Origin: JBMNGH01 sp050949725
GTDB lineage: Bacteria > Bacillota > Thermosediminibacteria > Thermosediminibacterales > Tepidanaerobacteraceae
Reading direction: 5' to 3'
Length of the DNA stretch: 64,000 bases
Assembly (NCBI GenBank): GCA_050949725.1
Contig: JBMNGH010000008.1
Coordinates: forward strand, 1-64,000
Part shown: positions 18,383 to 26,697 of the stretch, piece by piece
Layout of the letters: every line of letters begins with the position of its first letter
How positions within the stretch are numbered: position 1 is the stretch's first letter
Position numbers and translations under genes: made by a program
Notes under the pieces: generated by a model
Seen by the model: only the letters and a program-made list of their open reading frames with translations
What the model was told of the DNA's origin: nothing
The model's database searches: none

Positions 18383-18934
18383 TTAAATCTGACTATACTC
18401 TTCGCGGCCTATTTTATAAAGGTCATTTCCCAGGCAGTCCACTACTACGGTGAGCGGGAGATTCTCTACCTCTAATTTAAAGACAGCTTCAGGCCCGAGG
18501 TCGTCGAATGCGACGACTTCTGCTTTTTTAATGCACTGTGAAAGAAGGGCGCCGGCTCCTCCGATTGCTCCAAAATATATCGCGCCATATGTTTTCATCG
18601 CTTCAATTACTGCTTTGGATCTTGTTCCCTTGCCGATCATGCCTTTAAGCCCATTTTTTAAGAGAGCAGGTGTATATGTATCCATCCGACCGCTTGTTGT
18701 AGGCCCGGCAGAACCTATTACATTACCTGGTTTTGCGGGACAGGGGCCTACATAGTAAATTATTTGACCTTGAAAATTTAAGGGTGGCTGCCCACCATTA
18801 ACAAGAATTTCGACAAGGCGCTTATGTGCTGCATCGCGTCCCGTATAAATAATTCCGCTCAACAACACCCTGTCACCACATCGCAGTCCTTTAATTGCTT
18901 TTTCGGTTAAAGGTGTAGACAAATTTTTTTTCAA
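18383..18934 (-). CDS. Class I fumarase / L(+)-tartrate-dehydratase-type, beta subunit
   Basis: 183 residues, corresponding to the C-terminal domain of [4Fe-4S] class I fumarase. Conserved GIIYTGRDAAHKR and YVGPCPAKPG with GSAGPTTSGRMD (substrate-binding swivel domain) are present. TTG start with AGGAGG upstream. It lies 19 bases after the alpha-subunit gene and 13 before malic enzyme. Fumarate/malate is the favoured substrate from context; tartrate is the alternative. Confidence 0.9.
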   Translation of the reverse strand: MKKNLSTPLTEKAIKGLRCGDRVLLSGIIYTGRDAAHKRLVEILVNGGQPPLNFQGQIIYYVGPCPAKPGNVIGSAGPTTSGRMDTYTPALLKNGLKGMIGKGTRSKAVIEAMKTYGAIYFGAIGGAGALLSQCIKKAEVVAFDDLGPEAVFKLEVENLPLTVVVDCLGNDLYKIGREEYSQI

Positions 18935-18953
18935 GTATATTCCCTCCTATTGT

Positions 18954-19799
18954 TCAAATCTCGATTTCCATGTGTCTAGCGACATGACATTGGATGTTTA
19001 CGGCAACCGGCAAACTGGCAATGTGGGCGGGGAATGTTTCTATATTGACAGCAAGGGCAGTTGACGTGCCGCCGAAGCCCTGCGGCCCTATGCCCAATTT
19101 ATTGATTTCGTTCAAAAGTTGTTCTTCAAATTTCGCAACTTCGGTTTGTGGATGGTGCTGTCCTATTGGTCTCAGCAGTGCTTTTTTTGCAATCAGGGTA
19201 GCGACTTCAATCGTGCCTCCTATGCCTATACCGACGATGATGGGCGGGCAAGGATTCGGCCCGGCTTTATCTATGGTTTGCAACACAAATTTCTTGACAC
19301 CTTCAATCCCGTCTGCGGGTTTCAGCATGCGCAAAGCACTCATGTTTTCGCTTCCCCCGCCCTTTGGCGCTATGGTAATATTGATTTTGTTGCCCGTGAC
19401 CAATTCGGTATGGATTACAGCAGGGGTATTGTCCCCAGTGTTCTTTCTCGTCAAAAACGGGTCGGTTACGATGGATTTTCTCAGATAACCATTAGAGTAG
19501 CCTCGCCTAACACCTTCGTTAATTGCATCTATAATATTCCCACCCACAACTTTTACTTCATTCCCAAGTTTTAAAAAGAACACAGCGAAGCCGGTATCTT
19601 GGCATATTGGTATATTCTTTTGCTCTGCAATTTCGGAATTTCTCAATATATCTTTGATTATTTGCTTCCCGAGAGGGGAGGTTTCTTTTTTTGCCGCTTT
19701 TTTTAAAGCCTGTTTTACATCAGAAGGCAATCTAATGTTCGATTCTATGCATAGCTTTTCTACAGCTGAAATAATCTGTTCTACATGAATTTCCCTCAA
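18954..19799 (-). CDS. Class I fumarase / tartrate-dehydratase-type, alpha subunit
   Basis: 281 residues, iron-sulfur subunit of a two-subunit hydro-lyase. Three likely cluster Cys are in ICQDTGFAV, GPNPCPPIIVG and NIQCHVARH. The PKGGGSENMSALRML motif is intact. TTG start preceded by AAAGGAG. First gene of the fumarase-malic enzyme operon. The [4Fe-4S] dehydratase type is oxygen-sensitive, in line with an anaerobe. Confidence 0.92.
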   Translation of the reverse strand: MREIHVEQIISAVEKLCIESNIRLPSDVKQALKKAAKKETSPLGKQIIKDILRNSEIAEQKNIPICQDTGFAVFFLKLGNEVKVVGGNIIDAINEGVRRGYSNGYLRKSIVTDPFLTRKNTGDNTPAVIHTELVTGNKINITIAPKGGGSENMSALRMLKPADGIEGVKKFVLQTIDKAGPNPCPPIIVGIGIGGTIEVATLIAKKALLRPIGQHHPQTEVAKFEEQLLNEINKLGIGPQGFGGTSTALAVNIETFPAHIASLPVAVNIQCHVARHMEIEI

Positions 19800-20131
19800 A
19801 TCATTTTCTCCTTTCCGAGAAACTTACTGTTGGCCATTTCTTTATAATTTAATCATACATTTTATTTGGGTTAATTTAAAGGGTTGTCCCTACAATATTT
19901 TATACCTTAGGCTATTGTGACACTCCTGACCGTGAAACCGTTGCGCGTGGTCTTTTCGGGGAATAATAAACCGATATAAACACCTAAATGGTCTCTTAGG
20001 CTGTCTTAGTATAGATGAGAGAAATAACTCACACGGCGATTCATACTAATACCGTATGTTGCCAAATCAAGTACAATTTAATAAAATGTAGATACGGCAA
20101 TTTATGAAAAATGATCGGAGGTTAAGTATTT
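19800..20131. other. 332-base divergent intergenic region
   Basis: Separates the minus-strand fumarase operon from the plus-strand kinase fusion. It must hold both promoters, but I see no convincing -35/-10 pair on either strand. A small CATAC/GTATG hairpin lies near 20042-20060. No coding potential noted. Confidence 0.5.
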
Positions 20132-21646
20132 GTGACTGGAGATTTGGCAGGTGTTCTAATATCAATTGTATTTGTGTTTGCGGTGATTCTCGCATCTGAA
20201 ATTCTGAGAAAGATAGGGAATTTTGGCAATGAGTTTACAAGAAAGTTTATCCACATAGGTGTTGCACACTGGTGGATTGTAGCCATGTATTTGATTGATG
20301 GGATTTGGTATGCACTTATTCCACCTGCTCTGTTTGTTGCAGTAAATTATTACTCATATAAAAAAGACCTATTTAAAAGCATGGAGAGGGGAAAAGATTC
20401 TTCCGACCTAGGCACCGTCTATTTTCCCATATCGCTTATAATTCTCATATTACTCACCTGGAGAGGCGGGCTATTAGGTGAAGACATAAGGTATATAGGA
20501 GCAATAGGTGCACTAGTAATGGGTTACGGTGATGGTTTTGCCGCAATAGTAGGCAAGAATTACGGTAGATTTAAATACCACATAATGAATAGTGTAAAGA
20601 GCATAGAGGGCTCCGCAGCGATGTTTATATTGTCGTTTGCTGTTACCGCACTGTTTCTAGGTGCCAATCGAGGATTTGGCTTTGAGACAATTGTAGTCAG
20701 CCTTGCCGTTTCTCTACTTGCTTCAATTACGGAAGCAATTACACCTCTGGGGATGGACAATATTACTGTTCCCATCGTTGCATCTGTTTTGGCATATATA
20801 TTTACGCACATGCTACAGGACAGGGTGGCTTATTTGTTCATATACAGTGCCGGCTTTGGCTTTATTTTAAGCTTTTTGATATCTTACATTGCCTATTTAA
20901 AAAAGTCCCTTACTTTAGATGGGTCCATAGGAGCCATTTTTTTAGGGACAGCCATGTGTGTAACATCCGGATTATTCGGGTCAGTCCTCATGATTATTTT
21001 TTTTATATCCTCCAGCATTCTTAGTCATTTTAAAAAAGAAATGAAACAGGAGGTAGCTTACCGGTTCGATAAAACCGGCAGAAGGGATATTGCTCAGGTG
21101 TTTGCAAATGGTGGTGTTGGTCTTATCTATTCCGTTTTGTTCTATGCCACAAAAAACCCTTCATTTCTCCTTATGTTAGGAGCGGCGTTTGCTGCTGCAA
21201 ATGCCGATACCTGGGCTACTGAGCTTGGAATATTAAACAAAAAGCAGCCAATTTGCCTCAGGACTTTACAAAGGGTAAAAAAAGGGACCTCAGGCGCCGT
21301 TAGCTTGATTGGTACGTTCGCTGCACTGCTTGGGGCTATGTTTATCGGTGTTTTTACCGTTTTGATATGTATTGTGTCTACCGGATTTATACAGCATCAT
21401 TACAATTACACCCATATTTTCATATTAGTAACCGCCGGAGGTTTTGTCGGTTCGATTATAGACTCTTTGTTGGGAGCGACCATTCAGGGTGTTTATTATT
21501 CTCATGATATAGGCGGGGAGACGGAAAAAAGTATTTATAATGGCAAACCAACTACCCTTGTCCGAGGGTTGAAGTTTATTAATAACGATTTGGTAAATTT
21601 TCTGAGCATAGGAATCTCCAGCGCACTCTTGGCGACAATTATCTGA
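20132..21646 (+). CDS. Fused dolichol/phytol-kinase-like and DUF92 (VTE6-like) membrane protein
   Basis: 504 residues, highly hydrophobic. Residues about 1-235 resemble the SEC59/VTE5 polyprenol (phytol) kinase family, with NEFTRKFIHIGVAHWW at the start and the VMGYGDGFAAIVGKNYGR and SIEGSAAMF motifs. Residues about 240-504 match DUF92/TMEM19/VTE6, with LDGSIGAIFLG and the signature ANADTWATELG near 357. VTE5 phosphorylates phytol and VTE6 phosphorylates phytyl phosphate in plants, so the fusion could carry out two successive phosphorylations of an isoprenoid alcohol at the membrane. The bacterial substrate is unknown. GTG start after GGAGG. Its TGA stop directly abuts the stop of the convergent aldolase gene. 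Confidence 0.8.
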   Translation: MTGDLAGVLISIVFVFAVILASEILRKIGNFGNEFTRKFIHIGVAHWWIVAMYLIDGIWYALIPPALFVAVNYYSYKKDLFKSMERGKDSSDLGTVYFPISLIILILLTWRGGLLGEDIRYIGAIGALVMGYGDGFAAIVGKNYGRFKYHIMNSVKSIEGSAAMFILSFAVTALFLGANRGFGFETIVVSLAVSLLASITEAITPLGMDNITVPIVASVLAYIFTHMLQDRVAYLFIYSAGFGFILSFLISYIAYLKKSLTLDGSIGAIFLGTAMCVTSGLFGSVLMIIFFISSSILSHFKKEMKQEVAYRFDKTGRRDIAQVFANGGVGLIYSVLFYATKNPSFLLMLGAAFAAANADTWATELGILNKKQPICLRTLQRVKKGTSGAVSLIGTFAALLGAMFIGVFTVLICIVSTGFIQHHYNYTHIFILVTAGGFVGSIIDSLLGATIQGVYYSHDIGGETEKSIYNGKPTTLVRGLKFINNDLVNFLSIGISSALLATII

Positions 21647-22576
21647 TCATATCATGCCTGCGCAACCTAATACATTTTTCATCTTGTGGGCAACTATTTG
21701 CTTTATTGCAGCTCTGGCCTTTCCCAGGTACGTCCTTGGGTCAAAGTCGGACGGTTTTTCTGCAAGGTATTTGCGTATAATAGCCGTCATTGCCAGGCGA
21801 AGATCTGTGTCTATATTTATTTTGCAAACCCCAAGAATTGCTGCCTTCCGAAGCATTTCCTCCGGGACTCCTTGTGCGTTTGGAATATTGCCTCCAAACT
21901 TGTTGCAGAGCTCTACAAGCTCTGGCAGGACAGAAGATGCGCCGTGTAGGACAAGGGGGAAACCCGGGAGTTTTTCGGATATTTTTTCTAATCTCTCAAA
22001 GTCAAGCTTCGGCTCTCCCTTAAACTTATACGCGCCATGGCTTGTGCCGATTGCAATTGCCAATGAGTCAACTCCTGTTCTTTCAACGAACTCGACTGCT
22101 TGATCCGGGTCAGTATATGCTGCTTCTGATTCAGCCACTTTTACATTGTCTTCAGTACCTGAAAGCTTACCCAGCTCTCCTTCAACAACAACACCGTGGG
22201 CATGTGCATATTCCACGACTTTTTTTGTAACCGCTATGTTCTGTTCAAATGGGAGTCGTGAGCCATCGATCATTACTGATGTAAATCCATCATCGATACA
22301 AGATTTGCATATCTCGAAATCTTCGCCGTGGTCAAGATGAAGTACTATTGGGAGAGATGTATCTTCAACAGCGGCCTCTACAAGTTTTGTTAGGTAAATG
22401 GGCTTGGCGTACTTTCGAGCACCTGCGGATACCTGTAATATTAAAGGTGATCTGGTTTCTTGTGCGGCTTCGACTATTCCCTGTATTATCTCCATGTTGT
22501 TTACATTAAAGGCACCAATAGCATATTTGCCCTTATACGCTTTAGTAAACATTTCCTTTGACGTCACTAGAGCCAA
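21647..22576 (-). CDS. fba: Class II fructose-1,6-bisphosphate aldolase
   Basis: 309 residues. Zinc-dependent cleavage of fructose-1,6-bisphosphate into triose phosphates. Zinc and catalytic sites are seen in VLHLDHGEDFE, GELGKLSG, AIGTSHGAYK and LHGASSV, with CKINIDTDLR near the C-terminus. TTG start behind AAGGAGGAAT. Divergent from the ROK kinase, convergent with the DUF92 fusion with no gap. It supplies the substrate of gap, but is not in the CggR operon. Confidence 0.95.
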   Translation of the reverse strand: MALVTSKEMFTKAYKGKYAIGAFNVNNMEIIQGIVEAAQETRSPLILQVSAGARKYAKPIYLTKLVEAAVEDTSLPIVLHLDHGEDFEICKSCIDDGFTSVMIDGSRLPFEQNIAVTKKVVEYAHAHGVVVEGELGKLSGTEDNVKVAESEAAYTDPDQAVEFVERTGVDSLAIAIGTSHGAYKFKGEPKLDFERLEKISEKLPGFPLVLHGASSVLPELVELCNKFGGNIPNAQGVPEEMLRKAAILGVCKINIDTDLRLAMTAIIRKYLAEKPSDFDPRTYLGKARAAIKQIVAHKMKNVLGCAGMI

Positions 22577-22712
22577 GACTATTCCTCCTTTAAGGCGATT
22601 AATTAGTGGCTTCTGTGAACATTATAATCCAGGTAACATGTTTTTTCAAATAAATGGTTATTTTATTTATAGGACATAAAATGTAAATAATTTTTTACAG
22701 GAGATAAGATTT

Positions 22713-23672
22713 ATGAAGTACGTTGCAGGTATAGATGTTGGCGGGACAAAAACCATGATATGCATTATGGACACAAACAAAAAAATAGGACACACAGCCG
22801 TATTTGGCACTCAATCCGATAGGGGACCTGAGGAGCTTGTATGTAAAATTGGAGTCGTTCTATCACATATTGCCTCGAAAGCCGGCATAAGCTTTACCGA
22901 CATATGTGCTATTGGGCTGGGTATGCCGGGGCCCATTGATTTTGAAAAGGGGGCTATGATAAATCCCCCAAATTTTCCTGGATGGAACGATGTACCACTT
23001 GTAAAACTTATGCGTAAAAAATTTAATAAGCCTATAGTATTGGAGAATGATGTAAATGCCGCTGCACTCGCTGAAAGTCAATTGGGGGTAGGCAAGGGTG
23101 AAGATGATTTTGTGTTTGTTGCAATAGGCACCGGAATAGGTGGTGGTGTAATATCCGGGGGAAAGCTGCTCAGGGGAGCCGGAGGCAATGCGGCTGAAAT
23201 CGGGCATTTGACTATAAGTCTAGGTGGGCCCAATTGTGGGTGCGGAAATCGCGGATGCTTCGAGGCATATGCTTCCGGAAAGGCTCTTGTGCGGTTTGCT
23301 CAAAAGGGCTTGGCAAGTGGGACGAAAAGCATAATAAGTAAATTTTCACAAGATGGTAAAATAACCGCTGAACATGTATTTATGGCTGCAAGACAAGGAG
23401 ACTACTATGCGCAAAAGCTTGTTGAAAAAGAAGGTTATTATTTAGGAGTTGGGATCGCAAATGTTTTGAATGCGTTTAACCCGAAGGTTATTGCACTCGG
23501 CGGAGGAATCGCTCAACAATTAGATATGTTTTACAACCGTATGATGGCTGTGGCGAGAAAAAAAGCACTTCCAACTAACCGTGATGCAAGGATTGTTAAA
23601 GCCATGTTAGGAAAACAAGCTGGAGTAATCGGCGCGGCTCGCATAGCATGGCAGTTTCTAAATCATGGTTAA
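22713..23672 (+). CDS. ROK-family sugar kinase, probable glucokinase
   Basis: 319 residues. ATP site DVGGTKT at the N-terminus, catalytic Asp in ENDVNAAALAE, GTGIGGGVISGGKL, and the ROK zinc signature (EIGH followed by CGCGNRGCFEAYASG). These are the features of bacterial ROK glucokinases, but fructokinase or N-acetylhexosamine kinase activity cannot be excluded. CAGGAGA precedes the ATG. It lies between aldolase and the metalloregulator. Confidence 0.88.
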   Translation: MKYVAGIDVGGTKTMICIMDTNKKIGHTAVFGTQSDRGPEELVCKIGVVLSHIASKAGISFTDICAIGLGMPGPIDFEKGAMINPPNFPGWNDVPLVKLMRKKFNKPIVLENDVNAAALAESQLGVGKGEDDFVFVAIGTGIGGGVISGGKLLRGAGGNAAEIGHLTISLGGPNCGCGNRGCFEAYASGKALVRFAQKGLASGTKSIISKFSQDGKITAEHVFMAARQGDYYAQKLVEKEGYYLGVGIANVLNAFNPKVIALGGGIAQQLDMFYNRMMAVARKKALPTNRDARIVKAMLGKQAGVIGAARIAWQFLNHG

Positions 23673-23810
23673 GACATAGCCATAAAACCTGAACTTTTTG
23701 AATATGCTTTTAATATATTATTATTGACCTGTATTACATTGTAGTTGGGATAAGGTCTTTTTAATTGACAGATTAACTAGCACAATCCAACATCATAAGA
23801 GGTGAAAGAG

Positions 23811-24245
23811 ATGTTAACCCCTAGCTTGGAAGATTACCTTGAGGAGATGTACAGGAGCTTACGTGAAAGTAACAGAACCGCTAGAGTCAGCGAAATTGCA
23901 AATATCCTTGAGGTTTCAATGCCTTCTGTAGTAAAGGCTCTAAAAAAATTAGAAAAGATGGGATACATAATTTACATGCCTTATGGCGAAATAGAGCTTA
24001 CTGCAGACGGCAAAGCAACAGGAGAATTTTTGGTCAAGCGCAACATGGTTTTGAGAAAATTTTTTGAAATGTTGGATTTAACATGTGACGCTAGTGCAGA
24101 AGCCGAAGCTGTCGAGCATTATCTTACATATCCCATCATTAAAGCCTTGGAGAAATGGGTTCAATTCATGAAAGAACGCGGTTATGTTGAAGAATTTAGA
24201 AAATTTAAACCCAGCCAGAGTTGTTTTGAATCAAAAAACAAGTGA
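23811..24245 (+). CDS. DtxR/MntR-type metal-dependent repressor
   Basis: 144 residues. The N-terminal winged helix (SLEDYLEEMYR, VSEIANILEVSMPSVVKALKKL) and a dimerisation/metal region with acidic and His residues (AEAEAVEHYL) match the DtxR family. The ATG at 23811 is preferred since AAGAGGTG is correctly spaced. Its end overlaps the end of feoB by 15 bases, tail to tail. A DtxR-like palindrome precedes feoA, so iron-dependent repression of feoAB is the likely role; manganese sensing is the alternative. Confidence 0.85.
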   Translation: MLTPSLEDYLEEMYRSLRESNRTARVSEIANILEVSMPSVVKALKKLEKMGYIIYMPYGEIELTADGKATGEFLVKRNMVLRKFFEMLDLTCDASAEAEAVEHYLTYPIIKALEKWVQFMKERGYVEEFRKFKPSQSCFESKNK

Positions 24246-26264
24246 CATCAGTCGGAACACGGAGGTAGTCAAAAAGCATACGAGAAATGCTGCAGATGTT
24301 GTAATGATTACAGTGTAGGCTCCCCACTTCAGATTACCCGTTTCCTTATTTATGGTCAAAAGCGTGGTGCCGCACGGAAAGTGAAGCAGGGAAAAAAGCA
24401 TCATATTTATTGCAGTCAACAAATTCCATCCGTTGTCAATAAACAACTGTTTTATTTCACCTAAGCTTTCAGGTGATACCATTGTCCCTTCGCCTATATA
24501 CCCCATTATGAGAATTGGAAGTACTATTTCGTTTGCCGGGAATCCTGCCAAAAAAGCGGTCAAGATATAGCCGTCAAGTCCAATTACAGAACCTAAAGGA
24601 TGAAGTAGGTTTGCCAAAAGTGCCAGCAGACTTTCACTCCCAATTTGAACATTTGCAAGAACCCAAATTACTGCACCCGCAGGAGCGGCTACAACAATTG
24701 CTCTGCCCAGGACAAAAATGGTTCTGTCAAGAATTGAGCGCACCACGATGCGACCTATCTGTGGGCGTCGGTAAGGCGGTAGCTCCAATGTAAACGTTGA
24801 CGGGACTCCTTTTAACAAGGTTGATGACAGAATTCGGGATACTGTTAAAGTAACAAATACACCAAATGCGACAAGTAATGTCACCGCTATTGGTGCTGCA
24901 AGTGAGCCAAATGGTGTCGACAACCCACCCAAAAATATTGAAGCGAGTATAATCAATGTCGGGAAACGGCCGTTACACGGAACAAAATTGTTTGTGATTA
25001 TTGCAATTAAGCGTTCGCGTGGAGAATCGATAATACGTGCTGCAATTATGCCTGCGGCGTTACATCCGAATCCCATACTCATTGTGAGAGCCTGTTTGCC
25101 CTGTGTTCCCGCCTTTTTAAAATAGTGATCCAGTGTAAATGCTATCCTTGGGAGATATCCTAGATCTTCAAAAAATGTAAATAACGGAAAAAATATTGCC
25201 ATAGGAGGAAGCATGACTGATACGACCCAAGCCAAGGTCCTAAAAATTCCCAGAACGACTATTCCATACAGCCAGTTGGGTGTTCCCAATTGTATAATTA
25301 AGTCTCCTAATATATCCTGCAACCAAAACAAAAACACCCCCAAGGCTTCAGAAGGGTAATTAGCACCTACTAATGTGAGCCAGAAAATTCCGCATAAAAG
25401 CATGAACATTAACGGGATTCCTGTCTTTCGCGATGTAAGAAGATAATCAAGCCTTTTATCGAAAACACTACCATCTTCAAGTGGGTTGTTTTTTGCAAGA
25501 TAACACTGTTTTTTTATGGTAACCGCTTTATTTATTATGTGTTCTGCCTTTTGGAAGTTTTTTTTAACTAAATTGTCATCTTCCAGATAAAAGGCTTTAT
25601 CAGTTACTTTTAGACAATTTATGCAAGAAACAGGAAGTTTTTCATTTGAACAATTACTCAAATTGTAAGGATTTAATATGGTCGCATTATCTTTTTTTAA
25701 GAGTCTGTTGGAAATTTGTTTTGTAGCAATTAATGCTATTTGTTCCTTTAGCTCTAAAAGCCCTCTTCCCTCGCGAGCAGCAGTCGCAACAACAGGAACT
25801 CTCAGCTCATGTGATATCACACTTGTATCTATTAATATCCCTTTTTTTTCTGCTTCATCTATCATATTTATACATACTACGACTTTATTAGTAACATCTA
25901 AAACTTGAAAGACAAGATTAAGATTTCTTTCAAGGCATGTTGCATCTGTCATCACAACTACTACATCCGGTTTTTCTGTAATAATAAAATCCCGGGCTAC
26001 CTGTTCGTCCTGCGAACTCGGAACAAGGGAGTATGTTCCAGGCAAGTCGATTATGTTATAAGTCGTATCTCTATATTTATACCTTCCTTTAGCAAAACCG
26101 ACCGTTTTTCCTGGCCAATTTCCCGTATGCTGGTTTAATCCGGTCAGCGCATTAAAAACAGTACTTTTTCCCGTATTAGGGTTGCCCATAAGGGCTATCA
26201 TTGGCCTTGCTAAGGGAGTGCCGGGTTTTTGAACCTTGTTTCTTTCTGCTGCATATATAGACAT
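24231..26264 (-). CDS. feoB: Ferrous iron transport protein B
   Basis: 677 residues from the ATG at 26264 (a GTG three codons earlier is possible). The N-terminal G domain has GNPNTGKST (27-35), IDLPGTYSL and the NMIDEAE base-recognition motif. A helical linker follows and then a membrane domain with gating motifs (MGFGCNAAGI, FVPCNGRFP). It moves Fe2+ into the cell. There is a Cys pair in the cytosolic linker (SCINC). It follows feoA by about 12 bases. The 3' end overlaps the regulator gene. Confidence 0.95.
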   Translation of the reverse strand: MSIYAAERNKVQKPGTPLARPMIALMGNPNTGKSTVFNALTGLNQHTGNWPGKTVGFAKGRYKYRDTTYNIIDLPGTYSLVPSSQDEQVARDFIITEKPDVVVVMTDATCLERNLNLVFQVLDVTNKVVVCINMIDEAEKKGILIDTSVISHELRVPVVATAAREGRGLLELKEQIALIATKQISNRLLKKDNATILNPYNLSNCSNEKLPVSCINCLKVTDKAFYLEDDNLVKKNFQKAEHIINKAVTIKKQCYLAKNNPLEDGSVFDKRLDYLLTSRKTGIPLMFMLLCGIFWLTLVGANYPSEALGVFLFWLQDILGDLIIQLGTPNWLYGIVVLGIFRTLAWVVSVMLPPMAIFFPLFTFFEDLGYLPRIAFTLDHYFKKAGTQGKQALTMSMGFGCNAAGIIAARIIDSPRERLIAIITNNFVPCNGRFPTLIILASIFLGGLSTPFGSLAAPIAVTLLVAFGVFVTLTVSRILSSTLLKGVPSTFTLELPPYRRPQIGRIVVRSILDRTIFVLGRAIVVAAPAGAVIWVLANVQIGSESLLALLANLLHPLGSVIGLDGYILTAFLAGFPANEIVLPILIMGYIGEGTMVSPESLGEIKQLFIDNGWNLLTAINMMLFSLLHFPCGTTLLTINKETGNLKWGAYTVIITTSAAFLVCFLTTSVFRLMSLVF

Positions 26265-26276
26265 CAGACACACACC

Positions 26277-26531
26277 TCAGTGGGATTTATACAATATACT
26301 GATTCTCGATGCATCTTCACAACGAAGCGAAATGATCGAGTTTTTAATCCTGAAGGCCATCGGGTCACCGGATGGGCTTTTCAAATACGTTTTGACTGCA
26401 CTTCCAGGAATAAAGCCTAAATCGAGGAGTCTTCTCCTGATAGGCCCTTGAATGTCTAAGGATACAATTTCACCTTTAGACCCTAGTGGAAGCCTGTCAA
26501 GATTTATTATTTTTAAGCTCACTTTTACCAC
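26277..26531 (-). CDS. feoA: Ferrous iron transport protein A
   Basis: 84 residues, an SH3-like FeoA domain (LPLGSKGEIVSLD, RRRLLDLGFIPGSAV, RIKNSIISLRCEDASRI). It associates with FeoB at the cytosolic face. First gene of feoAB, with a palindromic operator about 20 bases upstream of its start. Confidence 0.93.
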   Translation of the reverse strand: MVKVSLKIINLDRLPLGSKGEIVSLDIQGPIRRRLLDLGFIPGSAVKTYLKSPSGDPMAFRIKNSIISLRCEDASRISILYKSH

Positions 26532-26548
26532 CCCTATACCAAATTTTG

Positions 26549-26566
26549 AGTTAGCCTAGGCTAACT
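26549..26566 (-). promoter_or_regulatory. DtxR-family operator in front of feoA
   Basis: AGTTAGCCTAGGCTAACT is a perfect 18-bp palindrome with the TTAG...CTAA arms of DtxR/IdeR/MntR boxes. It lies 18-35 bases upstream of the feoA start, with an AT-rich candidate -10 on the minus strand just before it (near 26580-26590), so binding would block transcription. The likely ligand protein is encoded at 23811. Confidence 0.82.
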
Positions 26567-26697
26567 TTTTACTTTTCTGCTTATATAATATGAAACTTTA
26601 TTTAATCGGGTGATAGGATTCGTAGGTTTCTAATAATAAGACATGGATAATTAAACCAATAAGTGATAAAATAAAACACGATAGTGGAGGGGTCGGT

